From: JAGNRR01 sp964612525
Lineage (GTDB): Bacteria > Bacteroidota > Bacteroidia > Chitinophagales > Chitinophagaceae
DNA length: 7,817 nucleotides
NCBI GenBank assembly: GCA_964612525.1
Contig: CAZTCQ010000104.1
Span: 1 to 7,817, forward strand
Direction: 5' to 3'
A program made the position numbers and the translations under genes. The notes beneath the pieces were generated by a model. That model was not told the origin of the DNA. It was given only the letters and a program-made list of their open reading frames with translations, and did no database searches. Below are positions 6,751-7,817 of the stretch, piece after piece. Each line of letters begins with the position of its first letter. Within the stretch, counting starts at the first letter, position 1.

Positions 6751-7476
6751 ATGAAATATTATTTTTTCTTCATCATATTATTTTTTTCGGCTCAATCTGT
6801 GTTGGCACAGCCGAATAAGAATAAGGAGAAAATTATCATAAAAACGTATAACTCGAAAGGTGAACTGATTAGTAAATCAACGGCCACAGGAAAAAAAATA
6901 CAAAAGACAAAAGGTCCTAAAAGTAAAGTGGTAATGGTTCGTGGTGCCGATGGAAGAATGATGAAGAAAACAATTATCACGCTAGGCAAGGTAATTAACC
7001 GTCCTTTTGACCCGGATACAATTGACAAGGATCATGTGGTGATTCAAGTTTATAAAAAATATGATCGTCTCTACATTTATTATAAAGGAAATTTTTTGAC
7101 TGCTTATAATTGTGTATTTGGTAAAAACAAAATGGGGCAGAAGTATCGCGAAGGTGACAAAAAAACTCCGGAAGGTTGGTTTTCTATTACCGATGTGCGC
7201 CGTCATGGTAAGTGGAAATATTTTATGGGGATAGACTATCCGAACTTAGCATCAAGAAGTAATCATGCCAGGGCCAAAGCCAAAGGGCTGATAGCTAGTG
7301 ATGCACGAATTGGCGGCTCGGTGGGTATTCATGGAGTATGGGCCGGAGGAGACATGGCCATCAAAAATAAGTTTCATTGGACGGACGGCTGCGTAGCACT
7401 TAACAATAAGAGCATCGCTCTTTTAGCTAGAATCGTAAAGCCCGGTACTCGGGTTTATATTGGTTGGGAGAAGTAG
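6751..7476 (+). CDS. Secreted L,D-transpeptidase, YkuD (ErfK/YafK-type) domain, 241 aa
   Basis: Enzymes of this fold form 3-3 peptidoglycan cross-links, attach lipoproteins to the wall, or cleave such links. The ATG opens a Sec signal peptide (MKYYFFFIILFFSAQSVLA, cleaved before Gln20), placing the protein in the periplasm. Residues 21-80 are Lys-rich and probably flexible, with KTYNSKGELISKS resembling a short beta repeat. The YkuD domain spans about 95-240: IQVYKKYDRLYIYYKGNFL, then KKTPEGWFSITDV (137-149), then the catalytic His in GIHGVW (His194) and the nucleophile in TDGCVALNN (Cys214). The S/T-x-G-C motif carries Asp where YkuD enzymes usually have His or Arg, as seen in YafK-like members, so activity is expected. 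The start follows the alaS stop by 67 bases on the same strand. With the M23 peptidase on the other side of alaS it suggests a wall-remodelling neighbourhood. Confidence 0.87.
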   Translation: MKYYFFFIILFFSAQSVLAQPNKNKEKIIIKTYNSKGELISKSTATGKKIQKTKGPKSKVVMVRGADGRMMKKTIITLGKVINRPFDPDTIDKDHVVIQVYKKYDRLYIYYKGNFLTAYNCVFGKNKMGQKYREGDKKTPEGWFSITDVRRHGKWKYFMGIDYPNLASRSNHARAKAKGLIASDARIGGSVGIHGVWAGGDMAIKNKFHWTDGCVALNNKSIALLARIVKPGTRVYIGWEK

Positions 7477-7500
7477 TTATTACTGAAAATTTATACTTTA

Positions 7501-7549
7501 ATTGCAAATTATCGGTAATAAATCATATTTATTCCCGATAATTTGCAAT
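7501..7549. repeat. 23-bp inverted repeat with one mismatch; possible terminator and/or operator
   Basis: The left arm at 7501-7523 (ATTGCAAATTATCGG, T, AATAAAT) pairs with the right arm at 7527-7549 (ATTTATT, C, CCGATAATTTGCAAT) around a 3-base loop, with only the T/C pair mismatched. As RNA this is a long, stable hairpin starting 24 bases after the L,D-transpeptidase stop, followed by an AT-rich but broken T tail, so it may end that transcript. It also covers the region upstream of the -7 element of the next gene, so an operator is equally possible. No transposase or target duplication accompanies it. Confidence 0.7.
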
Positions 7550-7556
7550 AGTTATT

Positions 7557-7564
7557 TATATTTG
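7557..7564 (+). promoter_or_regulatory. -7 promoter element of the AAA ATPase gene
   Basis: TATATTTG matches TAnnTTTG exactly and ends five bases before the ATG, which would give a leaderless mRNA. The position expected for -33 falls in the right arm of the adjacent inverted repeat, and no TTG is found at proper spacing. Confidence 0.45.
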
Positions 7565-7569
7565 AGGTA

Positions 7570-7817
7570 ATGAGTGTAGTCCGAATTTGTAGAGAACATA
7601 GCGAGAAGTTGCTTAGTGTATTTCCTTGTTTGGCCTTACTAGGTCCAAGACAAGTCGGCAAAACTACTTTTTCCAAGTACTTACAAGAAGTTACCAATAA
7701 AGAGATTTTGTACCTTGATTTAGAATCATTAGAGGATGAAAAGAAGCTCGAAAATGCCGAGCAGTACTTTAATGAAAGGCAGGGTAAGCTTATTATTTTG
7801 GATGAGATACAACGCCG
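7570..7817 (+). CDS. AAA_14/DUF4143-type ATP-binding protein, N-terminal 82 residues only
   Basis: Translation from the ATG at 7570 runs open to the window edge (82 codons plus two bases). It shows a Walker A loop, LLGPRQVGKTT (23-33), a YLDLES strand (48-53), and a Walker B motif, LIILDEIQR (74-82). The GPRQVGKTT and LDEIQR pair is the hallmark of AAA_14 ATPases that usually carry a C-terminal DUF4143 domain; that part is outside the window. These proteins are common but patchily distributed in Bacteroidota, and their role is not established. An in-frame TAG at 7549-7551 and the lack of another ATG support this start. The gene has its own -7 element and is preceded by a long inverted repeat, so it is probably a separate transcription unit from the L,D-transpeptidase. 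Confidence 0.85.
   Translation, partial: MSVVRICREHSEKLLSVFPCLALLGPRQVGKTTFSKYLQEVTNKEILYLDLESLEDEKKLENAEQYFNERQGKLIILDEIQR

Overview
The window looks like chromosomal DNA from a member of the Bacteroidota, with a marine Cytophagales- or Flavobacteriia-like lineage as my best guess. The evidence is an AT-rich sequence, several upstream elements matching the Bacteroidota -7 consensus TAnnTTTG, no evident Shine-Dalgarno sites, a lipoprotein signal followed by a C-T-K-D-E sequence resembling the Bacteroidota surface-export signal, and Bacteroidota-type protein families. I cannot name a genus from the sequence.

Layout. Positions 1-4143 are all on the minus strand. In transcription order they hold an M23 peptidase with a membrane anchor and coiled coil (4143-3181), a MerR-type regulator with a charged N-terminal tail (2977-2423), a secreted thioredoxin-fold protein with a single active-site cysteine (2367-1861), a GNAT/FemAB-like acyltransferase (1830-667), and a probable ClpP-fold surface lipoprotein that runs off the left edge (604-1). 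Positions 4276-7817 are on the plus strand. They hold alaS (alanyl-tRNA synthetase, interrupted by a 100-N assembly gap), a secreted L,D-transpeptidase of the YkuD/YafK type, and the start of an AAA_14/DUF4143-type ATPase that runs off the right edge.

How the genes relate. Most of the window is housekeeping: translation (alaS) and cell-envelope maintenance (M23 peptidase, L,D-transpeptidase, possibly the acyltransferase). The M23 gene and alaS are divergent across a 132-base spacer, and the MerR gene follows the M23 gene. I recall alaS, M23 and merR as a common neighbourhood in Bacteroidota. No defence system, prophage, CRISPR array or RNA gene is visible. The terminal AAA ATPase belongs to a sporadically distributed family and is the only gene that looks accessory.

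The most interesting signals lie in the intergenic DNA. There is a perfect 17-bp inverted repeat in the alaS/M23 divergent promoter, a 23-bp inverted repeat (one mismatch) between the L,D-transpeptidase and the ATPase, a perfect 20-bp palindrome spanning the acyltransferase stop codon next to the lipoprotein promoter, and two genes whose -7 element lies only 5-6 bases before the ATG, suggesting leaderless mRNAs. The alaS gap should be about 320 bases rather than 100, and the gene is probably intact.
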